Assembly (NCBI RefSeq): GCF_001311845.1
Contig: NZ_BBCC01000032.1
Coordinates: forward strand, 1-45,789
Direction of reading: 5' to 3'
Source: Desulfosarcina cetonica JCM 12296
GTDB taxonomy: Bacteria; Desulfobacterota; Desulfobacteria; Desulfobacterales; Desulfosarcinaceae
Length of the DNA stretch: 45,789 bases
Shown piece after piece: positions 1 to 8,468 of this stretch. The notes under the pieces are model-generated. The model was not told where the DNA came from. It searched no databases and worked only from the letters and a program-made list of their open reading frames with translations. The first letter of the stretch is position 1; each line of letters starts with the position of its first letter. The translations under genes were made by a program, and so were the position numbers.

Positions 1-9
1 ATAGTTTTT

Positions 10-96
10 AAGATAATGCTTTTGGCAAGGCCAGAGGGAGGAAGCTGTATAAAACATACCGCGACGACCGATAACGCCGCCCAAAAGCATTATCTT
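10..96. repeat. 16-bp perfect inverted repeat with a 55-nt loop
   Basis: The arm AAGATAATGCTTTTGG at 10-25 has its exact reverse complement at 81-96. The element sits just downstream of the stop codon of the coiled-coil lipoprotein gene, which is read on the minus strand. It could be a transcript-end structure or a small miniature element cut by the window edge. No T-tract follows the hairpin in the direction of the gene, so a standard intrinsic terminator is not clear. Confidence 0.6.
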
Positions 97-106
97 GAAT
101 GCTATA

Positions 107-928
107 TCAATTGGTGGCCGTGGCGGCCCTTACCGCCGGCGTTCTTTCCGCCATTTTTTGCAGCAGGCTCGCATTCGTCGCTCGGGTCGACTGCAGCTCG
201 GCCATGGCGGCATCCCGGGATTTTTTCAATTCGGCCACCGCGGCCAGCGTTTCATCCAGTTTGGCTGAGAGATTTTTGTTGGCCAATTCCAGTTCCGATA
301 AGGTCCGGCTTTTTGCGCCCAGTGATGTTTCCAGATTCGCCTTTGCCGCGGCCAGCTTCTCGATTTCCAGATCCGCCGTTTGCAACGCCTGATTCGTGGC
401 ATCCAGCTTTGCGGACAAGGTGGTTTTCATCTCGTTTTTTTGCTGGATGATCTTATTCCGCTCCTGGATCACCTGGTCGCGTTCCTGGGCAACCTTGGCC
501 TGCGCTTGGGTGAAATGCTCTTCCTGCGCCACCATCCGGCCATTGAGCGCCGCGAGTTCCTCGGCGCTCGATTGGGTAAGGCGTTGCAGCGCGTTGGTAA
601 GCGTCTCGATCTGTTCGGAACGGTCGGCAATCACCTGGGTATATAGCGCTTTGTTGGCCTCCAGGTCGGCCGTCAGGCGATGAACGGCGGCTTCCAGGTC
701 CTGAATTTTGACTTTGTGCTGACCATTCTCCCTGGCCAGAATATCGTTTTCCCTTTCGAGCAGGGGAAGCCGTTTTTTCATGGCACTGTTTTCGGCCAAC
801 AGACGGTTGCCCGTGTCGGATGTGTTCCCGGCGGCGGATGTTGCACATGAACTGCCGAATGCCAATATGCTCGCCCATACCACCATATTGAGAACTAACA
901 GAATCGTCCTTTTTTTGCTCACCATCAT
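107..928 (-). CDS. Coiled-coil lipoprotein
   Basis: This 273-residue protein has a basic N-terminus and a hydrophobic stretch at residues 8-24, ending in GSSC (Cys28). That is an atypical but usable lipobox, so a lipid-anchored envelope protein is likely. From about residue 40 to 260 it is rich in Glu, Lys, Ala, Leu and Gln with heptad spacing, predicting one long coiled coil; the C-terminus is Ala/Thr-rich. AGGAG lies five bases upstream of the ATGATG start. It is transcribed in the same direction as the CsgG-like cluster but about 815 bp away, so it is probably a separate unit. I recognise no enzymatic domain. A structural or tethering role in the envelope is inference. Confidence 0.75.
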   Translation of the reverse strand: MMVSKKRTILLVLNMVVWASILAFGSSCATSAAGNTSDTGNRLLAENSAMKKRLPLLERENDILARENGQHKVKIQDLEAAVHRLTADLEANKALYTQVIADRSEQIETLTNALQRLTQSSAEELAALNGRMVAQEEHFTQAQAKVAQERDQVIQERNKIIQQKNEMKTTLSAKLDATNQALQTADLEIEKLAAAKANLETSLGAKSRTLSELELANKNLSAKLDETLAAVAELKKSRDAAMAELQSTRATNASLLQKMAERTPAVRAATATN

Positions 929-1497
929 TCATACTCCTGAAAAAAACAGCAATTGCCCGACAACGAAGGACCCATGCCTGGAAAAGCATGTCGTTGCCGG
1001 ATGTCGCGTGAATCAGAACAAAGTAGGCCGGTTACGTCGATTGCCGCCACTTGTTTAACGGTGCCGGCAGTGCCCGGAGGTGCCTTTGGATGAGAATATC
1101 TATGCAAAAAAATAGCCATTTCATGCCTGCTGTCAATAAAAAGGCGACCGCGCGTGAAACACGCCGTGGTCAACCACGGAGATGATCTTCCGGGGACGAT
1201 CGCGCTGGTTCTTGGCGCAGATCGGGTCGACCGGTGTCATTATTTCGGCGCATCGCCTATGGTTAGCCGGTACGTCGACGCTTTTCAGGTCGCAACGGTC
1301 GACCCATTTCCGGCTGATTTGCTCCGGCCAAGGGCGGATGTCGGCAATTATCGGTGGCAGGGCATCGATGCCGGTTAGTGGCGTCAATCTTGCAAAACAA
1401 CAAATCGGTTTGATCGAAAGACGTTCCGTTTTCCGCCTTTGGATATCAGACCGGATCCAAACGTTTCAAACATCCGCTTGGGTGTTGGAGGTTGACC
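929..1497. other. Intergenic region without a convincing gene
   Basis: Short open frames exist on both strands but lack ribosome binding sites and recognisable domains. One perfect hairpin is visible: CCGTGG at 1164-1169, loop TCAA, CCACGG at 1174-1179. The AT-rich stretch around 1100-1140 could hold the promoter of the minus-strand lipoprotein gene. Confidence 0.5.
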
Positions 1498-1755
1498 ATG
1501 AGCCGTGTTATGCGCCGATTTGATTTCATTTTTACCGTTTGTGCGTTTCTTTTGATTGCCCTGATGGTTTTCCTGTCGCCGATGGCGAAACAGTTGTTTT
1601 CCGACCCCTGGGAGGATTCCAGGGCCGCTGTTGGCAAGCCCTGTCGGGGGGCGACCCCGCGCAATGGGAACCGGATCCATCTAGCGGGGGAGGTGAATTG
1701 CGAGTTGTTCAGGTGCGTCGCGCAGAGCATCCAACGGATCGCTTCAATTCCGTGA
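1498..1755 (+). CDS. Putative small single-pass membrane protein
   Basis: This is an 85-codon frame. GGAGG at 1487-1491 is placed six bases before the ATG, the best Shine-Dalgarno match in this stretch. Residues 6-32 read as a short basic segment (MRR) followed by a strongly hydrophobic helix (IFTVCAFLLIALMVFL), predicting a membrane anchor with a cytoplasmic N-terminus. The rest (about 50 residues) is polar, with no known domain. The end overlaps the 3' end of the convergent CsgG-like lipoprotein gene by 12 bp. I do not recognise a family. The good ribosome site and hydrophobic segment argue for a real gene; the lack of homology I can recall and the overlap argue against. Confidence 0.4.
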   Translation: MSRVMRRFDFIFTVCAFLLIALMVFLSPMAKQLFSDPWEDSRAAVGKPCRGATPRNGNRIHLAGEVNCELFRCVAQSIQRIASIP

Positions 1756-2451
1756 GGACGGTCGGCCGCCGGCCGGACCGGCCTCAAACAGACGATCGAT
1801 CATTTTTTTACTGGCCAGCTTCACGGCCACGCGGGTTGCGGCCAGGATATTGTCACCATAACCGATCGCGCTGCCCAGGCCGATTTGCCGCCGCGAGGCG
1901 ACGTCCGTACAGATCAGTTGAACACCCACCATGACCGTGTCGCTGCGTTGGACTTTTACTCCGACGATTCGTTCCGAGCCGGTTTCCGCATAGTCATAGA
2001 TCCTTCCGTAGATCACCTGGACCGCCCCCAATGGCCGGGCCGCCACCACGGCTTCTCCGGCGGACATCAACCCCGAGGCCTGAAGCCAGCGCTCCTGAAG
2101 AATGGCATCGATGTTTTCCGGACGGATTTCGACCACGCGGAAACGGTTCGCATGGGTGACGGCGCTCAAGGCCAACTGGTAGACCCCCAGGCCAACGGAT
2201 TTTTCCACCAGGTGGGGGTAGCGCCCTGCCGTTTCGGACGATAGCCCCAGGGCAAGGGGCAAGACGGCCGTCACCGGTCTGGCGTTGGCCGGATAGACCC
2301 CTTGAACGCGGCCGCGTTCATCAGCGGATGTCGGCCGTTTATCGACTTCGGTCGAGGCGCACCCGACCACGACCAGCGCCGCAACGATGATTGCCAGCCA
2401 TTGACGCACGTGCCAGACGCGTGGGGAGAAAAATGCGGAAACGGTCATCAT
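1744..2451 (-). CDS. CsgG-family outer-membrane lipoprotein
   Basis: This 235-residue protein has a signal sequence ending in the lipobox VVGC (Cys31), so it should be lipidated. The body (about 55-225) has the layout of CsgG/FlgO-type proteins: a beta-strand with 'AVLPLALGL', a helix ending in 'RFRVVEIRPENIDAILQE' (the usual 'fxvveR..l..il.Eq' segment), 'ASGLMSAGEAVVAARPLGAVQVIYGRI' (usually 'sg..d...a..lG.a...d.ii.G.i'), then strands and a C-terminal helix. CsgG forms the curli secretion pore; FlgO-type relatives are outer-membrane proteins without known pore activity. The ATG overlaps the stop codon of the upstream gene (ATGA), implying translational coupling. No CsgA/CsgB-like repeat subunits are visible nearby, so curli export cannot be claimed. 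Confidence 0.8.
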   Translation of the reverse strand: MMTVSAFFSPRVWHVRQWLAIIVAALVVVGCASTEVDKRPTSADERGRVQGVYPANARPVTAVLPLALGLSSETAGRYPHLVEKSVGLGVYQLALSAVTHANRFRVVEIRPENIDAILQERWLQASGLMSAGEAVVAARPLGAVQVIYGRIYDYAETGSERIVGVKVQRSDTVMVGVQLICTDVASRRQIGLGSAIGYGDNILAATRVAVKLASKKMIDRLFEAGPAGGRPSSRN

Positions 2452-3767
2452 GATGGCGCCATCGCCTTTTTGACCGCGGCTTTGATCGCCTCGTGAACGG
2501 CGATGCCGACGGATGATTCATCGAAGTGGACCTTGTCCTCGCGGATCTTGAACCCCAGGCTTTTCGACCGGGTGACGCCTTCACCGGTGCCCACCGCACT
2601 TCTCACCGGGCCTTGCTTGGGTCTCAAAATCAACTCGACCGTGACGCTGACAGTCACCTTGCCTCGGGAGAACGGACCCAGCATGAGGCGGGAGCGTTCC
2701 TTTTTGAAGGATCTGACGATCAAGCGCACATCCGTATCGTAGGCCGGGACTTCGTTGCCCTGACGCTCCATGGGCGACGTGGCGGACGTGCCGGCCCAGC
2801 TGGCGATCACCAGATCCTGGATCATCCGCCGGGTCTGCGGGTCCGTATCCGCCGGCAGATAGCATCCGGTGGCGAACAACTCTTCATGGACCAGGTTGAT
2901 CAATCCCACGGCGATGAGGCGGTTTTCCCACGTCGCGTCGTTCACCTGGTTCTCGATCCCCGAAACGATGAAGACCTGCCGTTTCCCGTCGGGGCAGCTC
3001 CCATCCCCGTCTGGCTGGCGGGCGGCCGAAAGACGCCCGACAGCCTCCCGGGCCCAGGGGTTGTCCGCTTCACGCTTCAGGATTGCGCGGTACCGGGAAA
3101 GGGCCGCGGGGATGTTTCCCTTCTGCTCCAGTTCGCGTCCTTCGTCGTACAGCGTCTTGATCGCCAGGTCCGCCGGCGGCGCGGCCGAGCGCGCCATTTC
3201 CGCCTGCACCCGATGGCCCAGTCCGTTCAGCAGCTTGATTGACAGGCGCCGGACGATGGGCTTCACCGCCAGGTAGTCACCGTCACTGTCGGCTGATTGC
3301 ACCACCACGCCACTGGCCGTACGGACCAGGTGGGCGGAGACCAGCAGCCGGTCGCCCACGGCCAGGTAACTGCCGAAAACAAAGTAGTCGACGCCCAGCA
3401 AACGCCCCAGGCGGAGGCGGGTGTCCGCGTCAACCAGCTCGCTGGTGCCGAGTTGAAGCTCGCCCAACAGGGCGTCGATATTCTGGCGCTCCAGAATCGT
3501 GAGCGATGGTGCCTCGGCGAGATCCTCGGCCAGGCTCTGGCTGATCCAATCCGGCAGAAACGCGGAATGGGGCAGATTAATGGTGCCATCGGCCAAAAAC
3601 GGATAGACGGCGATGTGCAGCCTGCCGGCATCTTCAGCGGCCTGGCCGGCGGCGAGCCTGCTTAGACCACAGCACAGCAGCATGACGAGCATAAACGCCC
3701 GAAAGGCGTGGCGCCAACGACGGCCCGGAGCCGCCATGTTATTCCAATCGTCGGGGGTTGCTTGCAT
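2448..3767 (-). CDS. Exported protein with two CsgG/FlgO-like modules
   Basis: About 439 residues starting at MQATPDDW; the alternative starts are MAAPGRR at 3737 and a GTG at 3824. An N-terminal signal peptide (RRWRHAFR then a hydrophobic helix ending near AAGQA) directs export. The first module has strand 'LHIAVYPFL', helix 'LAEDLAEAPSLTILERQNIDALLGELQL' in separate blocks, then 'LGRLLGVDYFVFGSYL', which is the CsgG/FlgO pattern. A short TPR-like middle ('EQKGNIPAALSRYRAIL') follows. The second half resembles another module, ending with 'FDESSVGIAVHEAIKAAV', the typical C-terminal segment of CsgG-like domains. It is the middle gene of a three-gene set, 37 bp after the barrel gene and overlapping the lipoprotein gene by four bases. 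Substrate and partners are unknown. Confidence 0.75.
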   Translation of the reverse strand: MQATPDDWNNMAAPGRRWRHAFRAFMLVMLLCCGLSRLAAGQAAEDAGRLHIAVYPFLADGTINLPHSAFLPDWISQSLAEDLAEAPSLTILERQNIDALLGELQLGTSELVDADTRLRLGRLLGVDYFVFGSYLAVGDRLLVSAHLVRTASGVVVQSADSDGDYLAVKPIVRRLSIKLLNGLGHRVQAEMARSAAPPADLAIKTLYDEGRELEQKGNIPAALSRYRAILKREADNPWAREAVGRLSAARQPDGDGSCPDGKRQVFIVSGIENQVNDATWENRLIAVGLINLVHEELFATGCYLPADTDPQTRRMIQDLVIASWAGTSATSPMERQGNEVPAYDTDVRLIVRSFKKERSRLMLGPFSRGKVTVSVTVELILRPKQGPVRSAVGTGEGVTRSKSLGFKIREDKVHFDESSVGIAVHEAIKAAVKKAMAPS

Positions 3768-3804
3768 GGTTTTCAATCGCCGGTGGTGCCTTCTGCAAAA
3801 ACGA

Positions 3805-5010
3805 CTAGAACCGATACACGGCACCCAGAAAGACGCTGATCAAATCGATGTCCTCCAATTCGTAGGTCTGGCGGACACCGAAACTCAGCTCGAAGGTCTC
3901 CGTGGGGTAGTACGCACCCGTGAGACCCACGGTCGTCTGGGAGTCCCGGTCCTCGGGGATGTCGTCGCTATCGAAGTCCGAACGGATGACTTCCAGGTTG
4001 ATCGCGGCGGCATCACTGAAGAGGGGAACGCCGACATTGAACCCGTAGGTAAGCGTCTTGACCGCATCCAGGTCGTTCAGGTAATCGACAAATTTATCGA
4101 CAAAGCTGTTGTCGGTATTGATCCAGCTGTCGGGGACGCTGATTTCCGAGATTCGATAATCCACGCCCACACTGACCGTGAGAAAACTGAAGGTTTTCGT
4201 GAAAGTCGAGAACCCGCCGGCACCATATCTCAGATTGCCGGAATATTCGATGGCATCGGATGTGAGATAGTAGGCCGATCCGAAGATCTCGATTCCCGCA
4301 TCCCAGACCATGCTGTCCCAGCGCATGATCGGATACTTGCCCGATACGCTCAGACCTGCAAAATGGGATTCGGAATCGATCTCATCATCCATGGTCGTGT
4401 AGCGATAGGGCAAGAGGATACCTAATTCGAAACCGCTGTCGTATTCGTGGTTGTAGCCGAGCAGGATGGATGCCGCCTGGCCGTCTTCGTCGTTTACCTC
4501 CAGACTCAGGTACTCCAGAATTCCCTTGAATTCGTCGTTGGTGCTGCCGCTTTCCGCCACCGCCTTGCGGGCCGGTTGCGCCTTGGCGAGCTTGTCGCCA
4601 AAGGAGATCCCGAGCATCATGCTGTTTTCGGAGGCACCGGTGCTTTCGCTGAGGCCGGCCGGGAAGATGGCGCTCATGATGGTGTCGAAGTTGGCCAGTG
4701 CCCATTCCTCTACTTCATCCCGGTCGAGGCCGTTGGGCGATTGAATGACGAGGTCTCCATCGCGGTTGTAGATCCGGATCGGCTGGCTCAAGACCTCGCT
4801 GCCGTCCAGATCCCTATTCAAGTTCAAGTCGCTCCAGGACAGGGTTGACATGGAACCGTATAACTTCGCATCGATGTTCTTGTCTGTCCCCGATCCCTGG
4901 ATGGCCCAGGCGAGCACGTCAAAAAAGTCATCTGCCGCCAATCCCCTGCCCGGCAAACCCAGCACCACGAGAAATGAAAAAAAAACAAGATACTTGCATG
5001 CCTTTGTCAT
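3805..5010 (-). CDS. Outer-membrane beta-barrel protein of unknown function
   Basis: The start is set by AGGAGG lying just before ATG at 5010, giving 401 residues; the open frame extends further upstream without support. Residues 1-25 form a signal peptide (LVFFSFLVVLGLPG, cleavage near GLAA). From about residue 165 the protein shows alternating strands rich in Tyr, Gly, Ser and aromatic residues, and it ends in YRF, the terminal aromatic residue of proteins inserted by the Bam machinery. The N-terminal 130 residues look like a soluble periplasmic or plug-like region. It is the first gene of the CsgG-like set, preceded by a promoter-like sequence at 5230-5258. A porin or surface-assembly function is possible, but no specific family is recognised. 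Confidence 0.75.
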   Translation of the reverse strand: MTKACKYLVFFSFLVVLGLPGRGLAADDFFDVLAWAIQGSGTDKNIDAKLYGSMSTLSWSDLNLNRDLDGSEVLSQPIRIYNRDGDLVIQSPNGLDRDEVEEWALANFDTIMSAIFPAGLSESTGASENSMMLGISFGDKLAKAQPARKAVAESGSTNDEFKGILEYLSLEVNDEDGQAASILLGYNHEYDSGFELGILLPYRYTTMDDEIDSESHFAGLSVSGKYPIMRWDSMVWDAGIEIFGSAYYLTSDAIEYSGNLRYGAGGFSTFTKTFSFLTVSVGVDYRISEISVPDSWINTDNSFVDKFVDYLNDLDAVKTLTYGFNVGVPLFSDAAAINLEVIRSDFDSDDIPEDRDSQTTVGLTGAYYPTETFELSFGVRQTYELEDIDLISVFLGAVYRF

Positions 5011-5229
5011 GGAAGCCTCCTCTCCTGTACGGGTTTCTTTCCTTGTCTGAATGCGACGTTCGGGTTGTGATGGCGACGAATGCGCATGCCCCCCGCCGTG
5101 CGGGAACACCGGCCGATCAATGCCAGCCAGCGACGGCATGGAGCGGCCGGTAGCTGGATGAATCAAGATCGTAAAACACATATCCACGCCTCGACAGGGG
5201 CGTGTTCTTGTTGTGGGTGGGCAAGCAAC

Positions 5230-5258
5230 GGTATAGAATGTAACGATAGCGTTACCAA
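5230..5258 (-). promoter_or_regulatory. Sigma-70-like promoter with palindromic operator
   Basis: On the minus strand, TTGGTA (5258-5253) and TATACC (5235-5230) are separated by exactly 17 bases. The spacer and the -35 edge contain the perfect palindrome GTAACGATAGCGTTAC (5240-5255). A repressor binding there would cover the promoter. It faces the barrel/CsgG-like gene set, whose first start codon lies about 220 bases downstream. The remainder of 5011-5341 holds no gene that I can support. Confidence 0.45.
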
Positions 5259-5341
5259 CCTAAATGATCAAGCATGATTTACATGATTTAACGGGGTTCC
5301 TGACGGGAAGACCTTTATTGGCGGGACGGCGCGGCCAGGTC

Positions 5342-5890
5342 CTACTTGACGATTTTCGAAATCGCCTTGAACGCTTCTCCCTGGGCAACCCCGAGCAGCT
5401 CGAACAAGGCGGTCTCGACACTGGTGGGAAGGGCGCCGGCGGCTTTCATCTTTTCCAGGCCGATGTTCTTGTTTTCCGGGGTCCGTGAGGATACGGCATC
5501 GGCCACCACGTGGGCTTCGTAGCCCATCTCGATGAGGTCCACGGCCGTTTGGTAGACGCAGATATGCGTTTCGATGCCGGCAACCAGGACCTGATGGCGG
5601 GCGGCATCCTTGAGTGCGGCGACGAAGTTTTCGTTGCCGCAGGCGCTGAAACTCATTTTGGGGATGGGTTCAAGATCGGGTAAAAGAGTGGCCACCTCAT
5701 CGATGGTCGGCCCCAGGCCGGCGGGGTTCTGCTCCACCCACAGCACCGGAATGTCCAACACCCGGATGCCGCGTACCAGTTTTTGCAGGTTGTCGAAAAG
5801 CCTTGCCTTCGCATGCATCAATTGGGCGAGCTTGCCCTGAATGTCGATGAGCAAAAGGACCGTGGTCGTTGGTTGCAGCATGGTTGTCAC
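5342..5890 (-). CDS. Isochorismatase-family cysteine hydrolase
   Basis: 182 residues from a GTG start that has AGGAG five bases upstream; the first ATG is three codons later. The fold is that of the isochorismatase/nicotinamidase superfamily: strand 'VLLLIDIQ' with Asp16, Lys78 in 'PIPKMSFSA', and Cys111 in 'GIETHICVYQT', the expected Asp-Lys-Cys triad. The 'GIETHICVYQTA' segment and the 'ADAVSSRTPENKNIGL' loop match the YcaC-like and hydrolase subgroup often annotated only at family level. Substrate unknown; it is not clearly a nicotinamidase. The next gene downstream of nudC in the same direction is this one (68-bp gap), so the two may be cotranscribed. Confidence 0.88.
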   Translation of the reverse strand: MTTMLQPTTTVLLLIDIQGKLAQLMHAKARLFDNLQKLVRGIRVLDIPVLWVEQNPAGLGPTIDEVATLLPDLEPIPKMSFSACGNENFVAALKDAARHQVLVAGIETHICVYQTAVDLIEMGYEAHVVADAVSSRTPENKNIGLEKMKAAGALPTSVETALFELLGVAQGEAFKAISKIVK

Positions 5891-5958
5891 CCTTTCTCCT
5901 GGGGGGCTGTTAGTATGCCGGGGCGGCCAGCGCATGGCAATGGGATCACCTGGCGGTT

Positions 5959-6774
5959 TTATGCCTGCCTGTCCACAAACCAATCGATGAGCTGGCGGGC
6001 GATGCTGATGCGCGGCGGCACCTGGGGCAGGTCGGTGGCCGTGAACCAGGCGGCTTCCATCAGCTCCACATTGTCGACGGTGATTTCGCCGCCGGCGTAG
6101 TCGGCCACGAAGCCCACCATCAGGGAGTTGGGAAAGGGCCAGGGCTGGCTGCCGAAATAGCGGATGTTTTTGACGGCAATGCCCACTTCTTCCCGGATTT
6201 CCCGCATCACGCACTGCTCCAGGGTTTCGCCCGGCTCGACGAAGCCGGCCAGAACGCTGTAAAAGGCGCCCCGGAAACGTTTGTTGCGGGCCAACAGGAG
6301 CCGGTCGCCCTTGAGCACGGCCACGATCACCGCCGGACTCAGGCGCGGGTAGTTGATCAGGCCGCAGGCCGGGCAATGTTTGGCCCGCTCGTCGGGCTTG
6401 TCCACGGTGGGCTGGCCGCATCTTCCGCAGAAGCGATGGGAACGGTCCCAGTCCATGAGATGGTTGGCCCGGCCGGCGATCCAGAACAGCTCATCGCCGA
6501 TCGTGTTCATCAAGGCCCGCAAATCCATCCAGGCGTAGGGGGCGGGTGGTGTCGTATCGGGTTCCAGTTCGGCGGCATAGCAGGCGCTATCCCCCAGGTA
6601 GCCCAGGAAGATCTGCCTTGCCGGAACAATGCCGTCGGCGGCCAGGCGGCGGGCCTCGGGAATGCCGCAGGTGCCGTTGTCACGGCTGACCAGCAGTTTG
6701 CTTTTTTCGAAGATGAACCACAACGCCGATTGAGGCCCGTCGGCCGGCGGGCGGAACGCGGGGATAAAATCCAT
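5959..6774 (-). CDS. nudC: NAD(+) diphosphatase / NADH pyrophosphatase
   Basis: 271 residues, close to the usual length. Order: an N-terminal NudC domain, a zinc ribbon with Cys116, Cys119, Cys134 and Cys137 (CGRC and CPAC), then a Nudix domain with the box G177-G198 (GFVEPGE...REIREEVG) and the diagnostic SQPWPFP motif at 209-215 that separates NADH/NAD-cap hydrolases from other Nudix proteins. It hydrolyses NAD(H) to NMN(H) and AMP, and in other bacteria also removes NAD caps from RNA. AGGA lies upstream of the ATG. It is divergent from the GAF-protein gene, with a 207-bp shared promoter region. Confidence 0.95.
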   Translation of the reverse strand: MDFIPAFRPPADGPQSALWFIFEKSKLLVSRDNGTCGIPEARRLAADGIVPARQIFLGYLGDSACYAAELEPDTTPPAPYAWMDLRALMNTIGDELFWIAGRANHLMDWDRSHRFCGRCGQPTVDKPDERAKHCPACGLINYPRLSPAVIVAVLKGDRLLLARNKRFRGAFYSVLAGFVEPGETLEQCVMREIREEVGIAVKNIRYFGSQPWPFPNSLMVGFVADYAGGEITVDNVELMEAAWFTATDLPQVPPRISIARQLIDWFVDRQA

Positions 6775-6981
6775 GGCGGAAATCCTGGTCTCTTTTATCT
6801 GGTCTTTTTATGGTGATGGGTCGCCAAATGGCCCGATCGACCCTTTCGTGAGTCTTTTTATCACATTTCCGGCCATTCCCCAATGCGCTCTACGGCAAAA
6901 TCTTGTCTAAAACCAGGACCTGTGAAATAATAAATCAATAAAACATCCCGCCTTGACTGCCCATGCAACGAGGAGGTAACC

Positions 6982-7551
6982 ATGTCCCCAGCGACGCAGC
7001 ACCGATTCCACCTCAGGCATTTCAAAGCCATCAGCCTGGCCATGTCCCAATATGAAGACCTGTATATGCTCCTGAACCATTTTGTCGAAGGCATGTGCAT
7101 GACCTTCAAGATCAAAGGGGCCAGCGTCCTGCTCCACGACGAACACGAGGGTCAGTTGTTTCGGGTGGCCAGCTACGGGATCAGCACGGCGTATCTGGAC
7201 AAGGGCCCCCTGTTCATCGATAAAAAGGACGAGGCCTTCATCGAGGGCCGGCCGGTTTTCATCAATGACATGCATAACGATCCCCGGGTGAAGTACGGCG
7301 ATGCGGCGCGCAGCGAAGGGATCACCGCCATGCTCTCCTTTCCGATCAAATGCCGCAGCGCGGTCGTGGGGCTGGTTCGCTGTTATCATAGCGTCCCCAT
7401 CGTCCTGCACGAGGAGGATGTTGACTCCATCGCCGTGCTTTGCCAGCTCCTCGGGCTGGTCATCGAGAACAACGGCTTGAAGCATTTCGTCAGCCATGTC
7501 CGCACGGCCATGGCGAGCCTGCCCCTGCGGCTGCGCGAGGGAACCGATTGA
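6982..7551 (+). CDS. GAF-domain sensor protein
   Basis: 189 residues with an excellent ribosome site (GAGGAGG) before the ATG. One GAF domain spans about residues 20-165: helix 'DLYMLLNHFVEGMCMTF', strands 'GASVLLHDEHEGQLFRVASYGIS', the segment 'RPVFINDMHNDPRVKYGDAARSEGITAML' in separate strands, and 'GLVRCYHS'. No output domain is attached, so it probably binds a small ligand or redox signal and acts through a partner. Its stop overlaps the start of the kinase-like gene (TGATG), the strongest hint that the two proteins work together. Ligand unknown. Confidence 0.85.
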   Translation: MSPATQHRFHLRHFKAISLAMSQYEDLYMLLNHFVEGMCMTFKIKGASVLLHDEHEGQLFRVASYGISTAYLDKGPLFIDKKDEAFIEGRPVFINDMHNDPRVKYGDAARSEGITAMLSFPIKCRSAVVGLVRCYHSVPIVLHEEDVDSIAVLCQLLGLVIENNGLKHFVSHVRTAMASLPLRLREGTD

Positions 7552-8456
7552 TGGTGGCGGGGCGCTGTTTTTCCGATACCTCCGATTTCCTCTCAATCCG
7601 CGCCGGCGATCACATTCTCCTGGACGGCCGGCGGTTCCTGGTCACCGGTGAAGAGCGCGAGCGCCGTTTCGGTATCGAGGATCCCAAGTTCTGGGTCAAG
7701 CGAGCGGTCGAGGAGACGACGGGCGAGCGCAAGATCGTCAAGCTTTCCTTCTTCGAAACGTTCCATACCCGGCTGGGGGAACTGGTGATCCGATGTTATC
7801 GCAGCCCGGAGAAGGAAGAACGGATTCTCGATTTGTGCCGGCATCACCCGAGCTTCATGCAGGGGGTCACCTTCCCCGACGAGAAAGGCAACCGTGTGCG
7901 CGTCCTGGATATCGTGCGCGGCAAGAACTTTCTGCTTTACCTGGACGATCTGCAGATGCCCCACGAGCACTATTTCAGAACCGAGTTGCCCGGTATCCTG
8001 CGGCACCTTTGTGAATGCCTCGAGGCCATCCGTTTCTTGCACACCAACGGATTTCGTCATGGCGACATCCGCAACGACCATGTCATCGTTGAGAAAAACA
8101 CCGGCCGCTATGTGTGGATCGATTTCGATTACGATTTCGAGGCCCCGGAAAACCCCTTCGGCCTGGATCTGTTCGGGATCGGCAACATCCTGATCTACAC
8201 CGTGGGCAAGGGATTTCACAATCTCTACATGATCAAGAACGATACCTACACGTACCAGGATCTGATCGAACGGCTGGCACCGGAGGATTTCTCGCTCCTG
8301 CATCCGAATCGGCTGGTGAATGTACGCAAGCTCTACCCCTACGTTCCCGTGATGTTGAACAATATCCTGCTGCACTTTTCCGCCGGCACGCCGATCACCT
8401 ATGCGTCGATCGATGAAATCATCGAAGATCTCAGTGGTTACCTCACTTCCCTGTAA
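7551..8456 (+). CDS. Protein-kinase-like protein
   Basis: 301 residues starting at the ATG that overlaps the GAF gene stop. It has the signs of a eukaryotic-like kinase fold: a lysine in 'RKIVKLSFF' (candidate beta3 Lys), the catalytic-loop variant 'HGDIRNDHVIVE' (HGD instead of HRD, with the downstream Asn/Asp kept) and 'WIDFDYDF' as the metal-binding segment. The glycine-rich loop is poorly conserved. Catalytic residues appear present, so activity is plausible, but substrate and nucleotide are unknown. No membrane or sensor domain is seen; the overlapping GAF protein is the obvious input. It is followed 12 bp later by a UspA gene. Confidence 0.75.
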   Translation: MVAGRCFSDTSDFLSIRAGDHILLDGRRFLVTGEERERRFGIEDPKFWVKRAVEETTGERKIVKLSFFETFHTRLGELVIRCYRSPEKEERILDLCRHHPSFMQGVTFPDEKGNRVRVLDIVRGKNFLLYLDDLQMPHEHYFRTELPGILRHLCECLEAIRFLHTNGFRHGDIRNDHVIVEKNTGRYVWIDFDYDFEAPENPFGLDLFGIGNILIYTVGKGFHNLYMIKNDTYTYQDLIERLAPEDFSLLHPNRLVNVRKLYPYVPVMLNNILLHFSAGTPITYASIDEIIEDLSGYLTSL

Positions 8457-8468
8457 AGGAGGAGGCCC

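Noticed and set aside
16..450. Plus-strand open frames opposite the coiled-coil lipoprotein gene
   Set aside because: They are read against a well-formed lipoprotein with ribosome site and signal sequence, have low-complexity Pro/Arg/Ser composition and no ribosome site.
1133..1387. Possible minus-strand gene of 84 codons in the 929-1497 gap
   Set aside because: It would need a TTG start without ribosome site and shows no recognisable domain; the residue pattern is somewhat protein-like, so it is rejected with reserve.
1744..5010. A complete curli (csg) locus
   Set aside because: Only CsgG-like proteins are present; no CsgA/B repeats, CsgE, CsgF or CsgD-like regulator could be seen.
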